NCBI GenBank assembly: GCA_021014325.1
Contig: JAJGQC010000721.1
Span: forward strand, 1-64,000
Origin: Plazaster borealis
Lineage: Eukaryota > Echinodermata > Asteroidea > Forcipulatida > Labidiasteridae
Direction: 5' to 3'
Length of the DNA stretch: 64,000 bases
Shown here: in pieces, positions 22,023 through 31,451 of the stretch
Position numbering within the stretch: the stretch's first letter is position 1
Layout: the number at the start of each line of letters is the position of its first letter
Program-made: the position numbers and the translations under genes
The notes under the pieces: generated by a model
What the model saw: the letters and a program-made list of their open reading frames with translations, nothing else
Databases searched by the model: none
What the model was told of the DNA's origin: nothing

Positions 22023-22413
22023 TTAAAGGGAACGTTGCCTTGGATCGGGCGAGTTGGTCTATAAAAAGCATTTGTAACCGTTTGTTATAAAATTCATACA
22101 GTTAGAAAGATGTTTTAAAAGTAGAATACACTGATCCACACAAATATGTCTCGAAATTGCGCGGCTTTCCTTTTACATCGTGAACAAACACGGTCGGCCA
22201 TTTTGTGGAGTCAACATTTTGACTCCACAAAATGGCCGACCGTGTTTGTTCGCAAAGTAAAAGGAAAACCACGCAATTTCGAGGCATATTGGTGTGGATC
22301 ATTGTATTATACTTTTATAACGTCTTTCTAACCATATGCATTTTACAACAAACGGTTTCAAACGCCTTTTTTAAGACCAACTCGTCCGATCCAAGGCAAC
22401 GTGTCCCTTTAAA
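22023..22413. mobile_element. Full-length foldback MITE with TTAA ends
   Basis: The left end TTAAAGGGAACGTTGCCTTG is mirrored by the right end (reverse complement TTAAAGGGACACGTTGCCTT). The two halves mirror each other along most of the 391 bp, which is why both strands show near-identical short open frames. The centre is a perfect 31-bp stem (22182-22212 with 22221-22251) around an 8-base loop AACATTTT. TTAA at both ends could be the target duplication, as for piggyBac-like elements, but no transposase is nearby to confirm the superfamily. Confidence 0.88.
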
Positions 22414-22851
22414 GTGTCCTAGCGCTAGCACCAAGCTGAAGTGAGCACCGAATTTGGGCCCAGCACCAAATTTCTCCCCAGCACCAAATTTCAAAAATTC
22501 CGCTTATGACCGTCATTATAGTCATCACCATCAGGAATGTATCAACGACCCGCAGACGGTGTGTGCTACATACTAAGGTTGTGTCACCTTTAATTTATGA
22601 TTTTTTTGTATTTTTGATCATTGATAATTTTGTTACATCCCTGGCTATATCTCCTGAGCGGAAAAACATTCTCAGCCCACTAATTAGCTCAGCCGAATTA
22701 ATTAAAGTCTTAAAGTGTTAAAATAAGCACACTATGATTACGCACAGAATACAACTGACGTGCCCTACTTTGACACAACTTTCGTCAAAGTAAGGTATGT
22801 TACACGTACTTTGTACATTGTGTGGCTAGCAATGTACACACGTGCTAATTT
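22414..22851. other. Intergenic DNA, no gene seen
   Basis: Contains a short CAGCACCAAATTT duplication near 22462-22495 and inverted phrases CTACTTTGACACAA / TTTCGTCAAAGTAAGG near 22764-22795. Nothing coding is supported. Confidence 0.5.
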
Positions 22852-23166
22852 GAGATACTAAGTCGTTCGAACGAGATACTAAGTCGTTCGAACGAGATAA
22901 TTAAGTCGTTCGAACGAGATAGTTAGTTCGTTCGAACGAGATAATTAAGTAGTTCGAACGAGAAACTAAGTCGTTCGAACGAGATACTAAGTCGTTCGAA
23001 CGAGATATTAGGTCGTTCGAACGAGATACTAAGTCATTCGAACGAGATACTAAATCGTTCGAACGAGATACTACGGTCGTTCGAACGAGATACTAAGTCG
23101 TTCGAACGAGATAATTAAGTCGTTCGAACGAGATACTAAGTCGTTCAAACGAGATAGTCGTTCGAC
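22852..23166. repeat. 21-22 bp minisatellite of TCGTTCGAACGA palindromes
   Basis: About 14.5 copies of GAGATACTAAGTCGTTCGAAC. Each junction completes the perfect 12-bp palindrome TCGTTCGAACGA. Variants change mainly the ACTAAG part (AATTAAG, AGTTAGT, ATTAGG, ACTACGG); the palindrome is nearly constant except in copies 5, 9 and 14. Confidence 0.97.
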
Positions 23167-23753
23167 AATAGCTACAGGCTTTCTTTTACCTACAGAGGGC
23201 GGGCGTGTTGTTCAACATATGCGGTTTTTGTTTTGTACGCTGAGTGTGGTGTTAAACACACAGCAGACGTTCAGAGGCATAAAATGGATTACGACAAAAT
23301 TAATGATTGAAGCTTATGTCCTACATTTCAGCTGGATGTAAAACTAGTGGTCGGGGCAAGTCAAACATATCTGAGGGTGTATGGTGTGTTTATGAATGAT
23401 ATGCCCGAATGACAGACTTAAAGTTAGAGTAAAAAAATTAACATGTTTAACGAAAGACACAACATATATATTTTTAAAAGTTTTAATTTAACCATGGTTT
23501 AACCATGGTTTTCAAACTAAGTCTTCTCTGAGACCAGGAGACTGAGACGAGTTTGAGCCTGCAAACACCACCGCTGGGCTATAAACGTGCAGACTGACTC
23601 TCGACCGTGCCATTTCGGTCTGGATGCACAATTTGTTTGACGACAAACCCACACAGTTTATCCCTTTTTGCCGAAGAATAGTTAATAATTTATTGTCCGG
23701 TAATACGCGCGGCACGGACAACGCGCAAGCGCGAACAGCGTATGTAACGGACA
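23167..23753. other. Mixed intergenic DNA with paired AACCATGGTT palindromes
   Basis: AACCATGGTT occurs at 23490-23499 and again at 23501-23510. Around 23700-23750 the DNA becomes unusually rich in CG dinucleotides (ACGCGCGGCACGG, ACGCGCAAGCGCG) for this window. No gene is recognised. Confidence 0.5.
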
Positions 23754-23900
23754 CTATGGACCAATCAAAACACACAAAAGCTTACGTCAGCATGTATAAC
23801 TGCATAGCAGCACTATATGGACCAATCAAAACACACAAAAGCTGCTGTCAGCGTACAGGTAACTGCATAGCAGCACCATGGACCAATCAAAACACACATT
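23754..23900. repeat. Three 61-bp direct repeats, each with a CCAAT box
   Basis: CCAATCAAAACACAC starts at 23761, 23822 and 23883, exactly 61 bp apart. The first two copies share ACAAAAGCT and a TGTCAGC/CGTCAGC phrase plus AACTGCATAGCAGCAC. The first copy also has a TTACGTCA half-CRE. Adjacent to the CG-rich patch, this could be promoter-like, but no downstream gene is established. Confidence 0.8.
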
Positions 23901-24327
23901 CAAATTTGGCTGCACAACACATAAGGAATGTTGGTATTTACTTGTTTTGTCATTAGAGAATGTGGTTCTTTGTATCAAATACTTTAATTTATTGTGGGGT
24001 TCCTCGATGGTTAAATTGCTACAAATCAGTCTTTAGAACTCAATTAGAGTAGAAAAACTTAAATCCTGTGTGTTTGTAACAGGGAATTAAGTTTTGTGTC
24101 CAGCTGCGTGGCTTGGAATGAACCTTCCTGGACCCTCTCATGGACACTGTGGGCTGTAAGTGTTGATTCCCTGCCCCAACTGCTCTGTGTAGACCTACAT
24201 ACACCACAGCAAAGCCTTGTGTGGATCACTGAGTGCCAGACTTAAGACAAGGCAAACTTGAATAACATTTGACTTCAAAATGGGTGGACCATCATGGAAA
24301 ATGGCATCTCACAAATATCTTTGCTAG

Positions 24328-24403
24328 CATCAAGGTTATAGTCACTTGTGCGGCAAGTGCGGAGTTGACATGCACTGCAAAGCCTCCAAAAGGACCCTGG
24401 CAA
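24328..24403 (+). CDS. Weak candidate exon with a CxxCG....H pattern
   Basis: An open 76-nt segment lies between a possible acceptor (TTTGCTAG) and a strong donor (GTAAGTG). It encodes HQGYSHLCGKCGVDMH then CKASKRTLA. The pattern Q-G-Y...C-x-x-C-G-x-x-x-H faintly recalls C1 (diacylglycerol/phorbol-ester) zinc fingers, but the spacing after His does not fit a C1 consensus. The acceptor's pyrimidine tract is poor. An upstream segment, 24081-24153 (after AACAG, before GTAAGTG), is also open in one frame. Both could be chance; no family is assigned. Confidence 0.2.
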
Positions 24404-25408
24404 GTAAGTGAACCCTCCCTCCCACACTCCCACATCCCGACCCCTCGAAGTCCACCTTACTATCTACCAATGACATAACCACCCCCCCTCCTCAGAACCC
24501 TTTGCCCAGGCCCAGATGAGATTGAAACAATTTACAAATGAATGCTTCGATACTATAAAAAGACCCGTCTTTGCCTTGCTTCCCCACCCAAAAAGTAAAA
24601 AGTAATTTGGTTGGGGTGTAATTTAATTGTGTTTTTACTCAATGTCAGATTATCATAATAACAAAAACAGCAAACGGCAAGAGCACTGAATAAGGGGATT
24701 GTTAAAGAAAAATGCAAAGGCAAACTGCAGTTCTAATGGGCCAGAAGTGCCCCCTGTTAATATTTAACTGTGATTTTGTGATGGCAAAAATGTGCTAAAT
24801 TCTCTTGTTTTTGCTTTTCTTTTTATTTGGGTACACTGACTCATAGAACTGAGAAAATCAAAATCTATATTTTTGTAAAATATCTCTATGGTGGCACTCA
24901 TAAACAGTCACACAAAATGTACTTGTCTTCAAGGAATTATTATTATAACGATCTTGTTCAATTTTCATTTGAGTAATATTTGTATATGAAATAAGTTTTC
25001 TTGTGCCGCAGCTGAGCCTTTTTGCTAAGCTTTACTCGTCCCTTGCACGGTCAGCCATTTGCGTGTAGAGCCTCGAATTAGGGACAGTAGTGAATAGAAG
25101 CATTATATAACTCTGTATTGTCACGGTAATGTAATGACGCTTTCATCCAAACAGAAACATAAATACAATCTAATGTCGTGTGACACTCCATTAAGATACA
25201 CTTCTGTGCAAAGCTGCTGTTTTGTTGGGAGTAAATGGCAGTGGACGAATAGACAGTACGTTTGTGACATCACCCAGTCTTGAGTTTAGCCAATCTTCGT
25301 TGACAAAATGTACGGTCGGCCTTCACTAACCAAAGCCCAATAATTTTATAATTAATAGTACAAAATAAAGCTTAACTAGACATTGAGTTTTTGTTTACTA
25401 CAAAAACA
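24404..25408. other. Intergenic or intronic DNA, no gene seen
   Basis: AT-rich with a CCCTCCC/CCCC-rich stretch at 24415-24490. No recognisable coding region, RNA gene or clear repeat boundary. Confidence 0.45.
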
Positions 25409-26743
25409 CGGTGTTCGTGGTGAGTGATTGAATAAATAGGTCATTATACCTTATCAATCCAATACCTGGTTCAGGAGTTATAAATTTTTCAAAAAAAATT
25501 AACATCAACTTCCGGTTTTGACCGGAAGTCAAGGTCAAATAGGGGTCACATTTTGTGGTAGCGCGTTTAGTTTATGAAGAGTTTTAGATGGTGTATGGAT
25601 TGTAAACCTCCAACAATTTGTTGAAACATTAACTTTCACTTTCCGGTTTGAACCGGAAGTCAAGGTCAAATGAGGTCACAGTGTGTAGCGTTCCTTAAAT
25701 CTTTGGAGCCCTTTCTGATGATGTATAGATGATACAAATCCAATGTGTGGTTCAGGAGTTCTAATTTTTCAAATATTAAATTTCATCTTCCGGTTTGAAC
25801 AGGAAGTAAAGGTCAATTGGGGTCACATTCTGTATATCGTTTGTTAAGTTGTTACATACTTGTCCAATGATGTATAGATTGTAAAAATCCATTGTGTGGT
25901 TCAGGAATTATGAATTTTGAAACATTAAATTTCAACTTCTCGCGTTATCTAAGTGGGTCAACACAAACGTGCGCTTTAATGCCCGTGGCTATAGACAAGA
26001 TGTAAATGTCAAAAGGTTGTTATTTCTGTGCAAAAGTTTGAGCAGGCTCAACGTTCTACAACCTGATGCAAAAATTATGCTGAAGTGATAAGTAGTTTTT
26101 GAGATACGAATTTTGTGAATTTTTCAAATTCCGGTTTGAACCGGAAGTCAAGGTCAAATGGGGTCATACTTTGTGTAGCGTTTGTTGAACGTTTAACGAC
26201 CTATCCGATGATGTATAGATTGTAAAATCCAATATGTGGTTCAAGAGTTATGATTTGTTTACAAATATTGAACTTTGACTCGTTGTAATTCAATACCTGA
26301 TGACGTCATCATGACATCATCAAGTTTGTGTCGTCTTGATATTGAGGTCCAATTATCTGGTGAGTTTCAATGTTCAATTCAATTTTAATCTTGAGTTATG
26401 CCCCGAAATTCATTTTTTTAAAGAAAAACAAACAAAGGCAAACTTTGACCTTCCGGTACGACCGGAAGCAAAGATCATACGTTTTTTGCGTTAACTTTTG
26501 AAATGTTGCCCAAGTCTTGATCTATCCGATGCTCAATTATGAACATCACAGCTTTTAAATTCAAGGAGATACAGCCAATAGCAAATGGTCATTTTTCAAC
26601 TTTAAAACCCTTGTAATTGGACACCTGATGACGTCATCGTGACGTCATCAAATCTGTGCCGTTTTCATTTTGAGGTTCAACTGTCTGATGAGTTTCAAGG
26701 TTCAAATCAGTTTCAATCTTGAGTTATGTTCTAGAGAAGAGTT

Positions 26744-26788
26744 CCAGAAGAAGAAGAAGAAGAAGAAGATGGAGAAGAAGAAAAAAAC
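26744..26788. repeat. GAA-rich microsatellite
   Basis: CAGAAGAAGAAG-type run, interrupted by ATGGAG, followed by AAAAAAA; directly precedes the terminal hairpin of the rolling-circle-like element. Confidence 0.9.
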
Positions 26789-26797
26789 CAGAACAAT

Positions 26798-26828
26798 AGG
26801 TGTTCGTGCTCATATTGCACGAACACCT
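26798..26828. repeat. Perfect 12-bp stem hairpin
   Basis: AGGTGTTCGTGC, loop TCATATT, GCACGAACACCT. Probable 3' terminal structure of the element starting near 25409. Confidence 0.95.
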
Positions 26829-26914
26829 AAAAATTACCCCTGCTGATAATCAATTGTGCTACGTACCCAAAACAAAAATTACACATGATTTTAAGTCAAT
26901 GCCACCTTAAACAC

Positions 26915-27140
26915 GGTAAGACATGGTTGAGAGTGCCCATAATTTAAGTCAGTTTTACTGGCATGGTTGGGGTCAGGTTTGCCCACAGTTTGAGCATTGT
27001 AGTACCGACATGGTTGGGTTGGGGTCAGGTGTGCCCACAGTTGAGTCAGTTGTAGTAGGCCTACTGTATGGTTCGGGTAAGGTGTACTCGTGGTATTTGG
27101 GCGTATTGTAAGCCCATAATTGTAGGGTCAGGTGTACCCA
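26915..27140. repeat. Degenerate ~70-bp tandem repeat
   Basis: Three to four imperfect copies built on ATGGTTGGGGTCAGGTTTGC, a CCACAGTTTGAG-type phrase and TTGTAGTA. Open frames here follow the repeat and are not credible genes. Confidence 0.65.
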
Positions 27141-27828
27141 AGTGCAGTTTTCAATGTGCGACAGGGGATAGCCATTTGTCGGGCATCCTGTACATGTTTG
27201 ATTTTTCGTATTAGAAACAGTTTTCAAGGCTGTGACATTTTAATCAAACCATTTGTTCCAATATATGTCTCATTTGAATCTGTGTAATGTAACTATGGCA
27301 CTTGAGGCCTCCTTGGATGTTTGTCAAAGTTTGTAAACAAATAATTTTGTTAACAATATTGTGGCACTAAGGTTTTCCCTCCACCATCCAAAGTCATAAT
27401 GGGTAAATTAAAAGGGCAATTTTTGTTTGTTTAAATAAAAACTAGGTTTACCCAAAGATACTCTGACACCATAAATGACTGTTGGCAGAAAAGTTCCTTG
27501 GATTAACTTGGTGGAATTGTACCAACAAGACTTGTTATTTGAGAACAGTCAATATTATTTATTACAATTAAAGTTAGGGAATTCCCAGAAAAGGTGAAAA
27601 CAGACACTAAGCAATTCAATTGGTGTTTGTCTGCTCAATTCTTTTAAACTTGGACCTAAATATGACATTTTGAATGTCTGATGAATGTAAAGTGCAGTAA
27701 GTTGCAAAAATGTAGCTATATAGGCACAACGACATTATGCTCTACCAGAATAAGGTTACCAGCCAAAATACTGTGTCACACGTACCATCTTGCTTTAACA
27801 TAAAATATTGTAAGCAACATTTCCTGCT
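27141..27828. other. Intergenic DNA, no gene seen
   Basis: AT-rich sequence without a recognised gene or repeat border. Confidence 0.4.
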
Positions 27829-28229
27829 TAAAGGTAGGGTCATCTTTTGGTTGTTGTCAACGTTATGCTAATGTATAGGCCAAATTATCAATAAAGATAC
27901 AATAAAGCCACCTGTGAAAGTTTCAGCGGAATACGGGGTCCATTGACAAAACGGCAAAAACTGTCGCGGTTTTACAAAAACAAAACCCCCCGAATCCATC
28001 CATGTTTGCACTCCCAAAATGAACCATACGGAAAATTAATCTCTAAAGATCTTTGGAGGTTCATATGATTTGTCTACATTTTTCCCCGATTTCTAATCAA
28101 CCAGGGCACTTCAGACAAAATCAATTCGAAGGATGCTTACAACCATTGCTATCTTTATGACAAAGAGGCTTTCGGATAAAAGTTACACAATCTGTTCATG
28201 GTCATTTGACAAAGTATGACCCTACCTAA
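27829..28229. mobile_element. MITE with GGTAGGGTCAT terminal inverted repeats
   Basis: The left end TTAAAGGTAGGGTCATCTTT is mirrored by the right end (reverse complement TAGGTAGGGTCATACTTTGT). It is about 400 bp long with no coding capacity. Superfamily not determined. Confidence 0.7.
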
Positions 28230-28933
28230 TTGGCAGCTCTATGAAATACGGCCTTCGTGGTCGTATTTTAACTCACGTACAAGTATTTTTAGTGTTTACA
28301 ACTAAGGACGATCTCAAGAGTTGCATGAGTATAGTTGCTCTGTATTTGTTTTGATATTGTGCCTTCCTTTCCTATTGTTTTAAGTAATTGGAGTGTTGTA
28401 CTTTTTTACTCTGCTTCTACTTTTGAAATTTAAATTTAAATAGCCTAACGTCGCTGCTTTAATCGCTTTGAACATTCTGTTTTGATTTATTGTTCATAAC
28501 ATTTCCGTCATGATCATCAGCTGTGCTGGATACCCAATGTCATGAAAATAAAAATATAAGTGTAAATATTTCTCGATCTAGTCATACAACTCATCACTAT
28601 CTTGTAATAGTCTGTGTGTCACGATGATAAGATTATTAGCGTCGCCGATCAAATTATATTAAAATCAAAGAAGTTGCTCAAAATTAAGAAACCCGTAGAC
28701 AAATCTGAATATATGTATTAACCAGCAGGATAGTCTCGGAATCAATATTACATTCCCCCTCCCCTCCAAAGTCCCGCAAATTCAACAGCCTTAAATGTCA
28801 GGCTATCCTGCGCCATCCTTGGTGTCATCCCTCCAGCCATCCAGGAACGGACCCAAACAGAATATGTTGCGACCTATACCTTTAAGATCACCGGTTCAGC
28901 CATTATACATTATCGAGGGCAGTCCTTGTCTTA
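28230..28933. other. Intergenic DNA, no gene seen
   Basis: AT-rich sequence without splice-bounded open frames or recognised repeats. Confidence 0.4.
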
Positions 28934-29386
28934 GGGTGCACCCCACTTTAAATAAAATCCCATAGCATACAGTGCAAAATGCTAAATATTCAAAAATAAA
29001 ATAATAAAATACTTACAGCAGAGGGAAAGTTATTCATTGACTCTTGTACTTTTGTCGTCTGCTCAATTTAACATGGGGAGTCCCAAGGCCCGGCGACTTA
29101 TTCTCTCTCCAAACCAAAACACCCATATACAGCAGAGTAATTTTCCAAACGTCCGAGTATCAGTCTTGACAAATTTCCCTACATCTCTCAGCAAATAGGA
29201 ACATACATCTTCCAAAACACCTCAAGTTGGAAGTCAACAACCCCAAGGCCACAATTCGGCAAATTTGTTACACTGTAACCCCTTTTATTGGGCTCTCAAA
29301 TCTGTATAATATAGAATATTTCGAAGGCCTAAACAATATTAATGAGGCCGACGCTCTGTTTTCTCCCCATTTAGTGGGGTTCATCC
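28934..29386 (-). mobile_element. MITE with GGGTGCACCCCACT ends, copy 1 (inverted)
   Basis: Ends GGGTGCACCCCACTTTA (left) and, in reverse complement, GAACCCCACTAAAT (right). Its reverse complement matches 35585-35978 over the whole length: AGAGCCCAATAAAAGGGG, GTTGTTGACTTCCAACTTGA, CGGACGTTTGGAAAATTA and GGAGAGAGAATAA-type phrases recur in order. It is about 450 bp and non-coding. Confidence 0.85.
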
Positions 29387-29468
29387 TTATGTGAGGATTT
29401 CTAAAAGGGTGTGGTTATTAGCAATGCAAAAGGAGATTGAACAACAACAAAGCACTTGTATTGATAGT

Positions 29469-29500
29469 ATCATGAAGGTAGAAATGTCTACCTCCATGAT
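29469..29500. repeat. Short hairpin, 14-bp stem with one mismatch
   Basis: ATCATGAAGGTAGA, loop AATG, TCTACCTCCATGAT. Probably the centre of another foldback element whose ends were not found; too short a stem to call a microRNA precursor. Confidence 0.7.
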
Positions 29501-30582
29501 GGTATTAACCTTGATTCAAACTTTGGAGAATCGATTATATGAATATATAATGTATAATGTAACAGCTGCAACGGTTATTCGATTAATCGGTTAATCGGTC
29601 GTTGAAACGGTTAATACACGGTCCGCAAAGTAAGACAGGCAAAGGGTCGATCACAAAGCATTTTCAGGTAATACCAATCTTAAAACTTTGTCTCACAGCA
29701 ATTAGCTGCAACATTGTGCATTATCAAAAATATAAACTGCTCGTGCTAAGTATAGTGCGTTTTTCGCAAACTAGGCGCAATGTTCTACAAACGCCTGCTT
29801 AGAAATGCCCTCAAGTGTTCGAGGACATTCTATGTGTAAAATAAGGTGACATGGTGTGTAGTTTTTGTAATAAACGTTTGACGCAAACAGTCTTAAATTC
29901 ATTCAAAACGGTGAATGTCTATTGAATGCAATATAATATCCGAGTGAATATACTCTTTCGAACGGTTGACACTGACTGAATACTATTGTGCAACTGCCAA
30001 GTCTTGGGAATGACCACTCTGAAATAAAACAAGCCACTTGCAAAAGGGAATTTTTCAATAAAGACTTAAGTTCAATATATAGAAACAAATTGACCAGTGC
30101 AAGGCAATTGTCCCTTGATAACGGTCAGCATAGTAAGCTTGATTTTTATTCTGTATTGACTAAAGATTTAATTTGATGTCGTTTCATCGTCTACAATTTT
30201 AAATGCGAAACCATTTATCAACCCTGGGGTCAGTGCGCGTTTCACGAAGTCTGCGACAAAAAGACTTTCTTTTAATCTTATTTGGCAAACAAAGCCTGCG
30301 GGTTGATCAAAGTAAGGGCCTGACATAAAGCATCTTATAAGACGATAATTTCTTTTCTAAAACCGAATTTCCTTTTTGCCGACATCGATTCAGTAGTTTG
30401 TTAAAACCCAAGTGCATTTCCAGACTTGTACCGGTACCTTTAGAGAATTTTTGTATTGCCGGGAACTTGAAGCACATCACTCTAAAAACTCCGGGGTCAA
30501 AATTTACTCTGATCCCGGGTCCCAGGGGCCTGACCCATTTGCCAAAAAAAATGAGATTTTTGCATGGATTCTGCGTCAGTTT
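29501..30582. other. Intergenic DNA, no gene seen
   Basis: Contains a CGATTAATCGGTTAATCGG run near 29580-29597. A GGGGCCTGACCCATTT arm near 30524-30541 is mirrored at about 30725-30742 around the retrotransposon stub. No supported gene. Confidence 0.45.
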
Positions 30583-30671
30583 GATAGATAGATAGATAGA
30601 TAAATGGTTTATTTATTATTTCAAAACACAAACAAGACATCATAATCAGAAGATTGAATTGCGTCTAAATT
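30583..30671 (-). mobile_element. 3' stub of the 11300-14946 retrotransposon family, with GATA tail
   Basis: The reverse complement reads AATTTAGACGCAATTCAATC, TTCTGATTATGATGTCTTG, then AAATAATAAATAAACCATTT, ATCT and repeated ATC/TATC units. This matches the last ~75 bp of the element at 11300-14946 (14872-14946). Homology stops at 30671, so it is an extreme 5' truncation. The (GATA)n run at 30583-30603 shows the family's tail is a tetranucleotide repeat. The flanks are an imperfect inverted repeat (GACCCATTT / AAATGGGTC). Confidence 0.88.
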
Positions 30672-31451
30672 GTTTATCCATTTCTTGTTAATTTTGACAC
30701 AGATTCCGCGTCATTTGACCAAGAAATGGGTCAGACCCCCCCACCCGACCCGGAACCCGGTAATATTTAGTTGTAAGGGCAAGTAAAATGCACAGTTTAC
30801 TAACCCAGTGAGCTACTTTACAAAAAGTTTTAGCGCAAGGTCTGACATAAGACCAGCTGTTAGAACGTGTCCGAATTAATTGCCAACTAGGCAGTGGCTA
30901 CCTCCGGAACCCCGAAATGTTCTACAACTCGCTGTAGCTATTCGGCCATTCATAGCCGAAGTCGCCTAATTCTGACGTGGCCTAAAGTCCTTCCACTAAG
31001 CACAAAAACCATGGTGTGACAGTCATCCTAGCAGGTTATTAACTATAAAAACAATTGCTTTTAGAAACTCACAATCACGCACAACTATGTGTGTATTACC
31101 AAAATTACTCCAATGTTATGCATCACTGTCTTTCCTATGTTAAAACTGTACTAAATAAAACTAACAGACTGAAAGTCTTATTTGAACATGTCGATTTTTC
31201 ATTTCCATTTTTTTGGAATGGTTCAAAGATTTGCAAACGAATTGCCAGCGTCCCTCTGCTAGGCACACAACGAGGTAATTCTGGGGAGTTTCTTGAAACA
31301 AAACACAGAAGAGGGCTACTTCATTTTAACAATGGCTATTCCATTCAGAGTCGAGGTGAGTTCCAGTATTTTACAGAATCAGATTCGGAAAGATGCGTGC
31401 AAACGGAGATTCTCTGCCCAAAGAACACCCATTTCTTCTCGAATAAATTAG
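30672..31451. other. Intergenic DNA before the second tandem array
   Basis: The 136-codon open frame at 31055-31465 has no recognised domain. Its 3' end runs into sequence (CTCTGCCCAAAGAACACCCA) that recurs inside the array that follows, so it is not supported as a gene. Confidence 0.5.

Larger units (their letters stand above)
25409..26830. mobile_element. Helitron/Helentron-like non-autonomous element (candidate)
   Basis: The left end has GGTGTTCGTG (25410-25419). The right end has the hairpin AGGTGTTCGTGC-TCATATT-GCACGAACACCT (26798-26828), finishing CTAA at 26827-26830. Shared termini, a 3' subterminal hairpin and a CTRR-type end suggest a rolling-circle element. The interior carries five diverged copies of TTCCGGTTTGAACCGGAAG plus TCAAGGTCAAATGGGGTCAC (near 25509, 25637, 25790, 26130 and 26450). 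It also has two TGATGACGTCATC..GACATCATCA-type palindromes (near 26300 and 26627) and a GAA microsatellite. No Rep/helicase protein is present. The class is inferred from end structure alone. Confidence 0.5.

Noticed and set aside
22102..22331. Near-identical open frames on both strands (MSRNCAAFLLHREQTRSAIL / MPRNCVVFLLLCEQTRSAIL)
   Set aside because: They are the two halves of a palindromic MITE read from opposite strands, not genes.
22852..23166. CRISPR-like array of short palindromic repeats
   Set aside because: Units are directly tandem with no unique spacers, no cas genes are present, and the DNA is clearly from an intron-bearing eukaryote.
29469..29500. Possible microRNA precursor hairpin
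   Set aside because: The stem is only 14 bp with a 4-base loop and does not extend; more like the centre of a foldback transposon.
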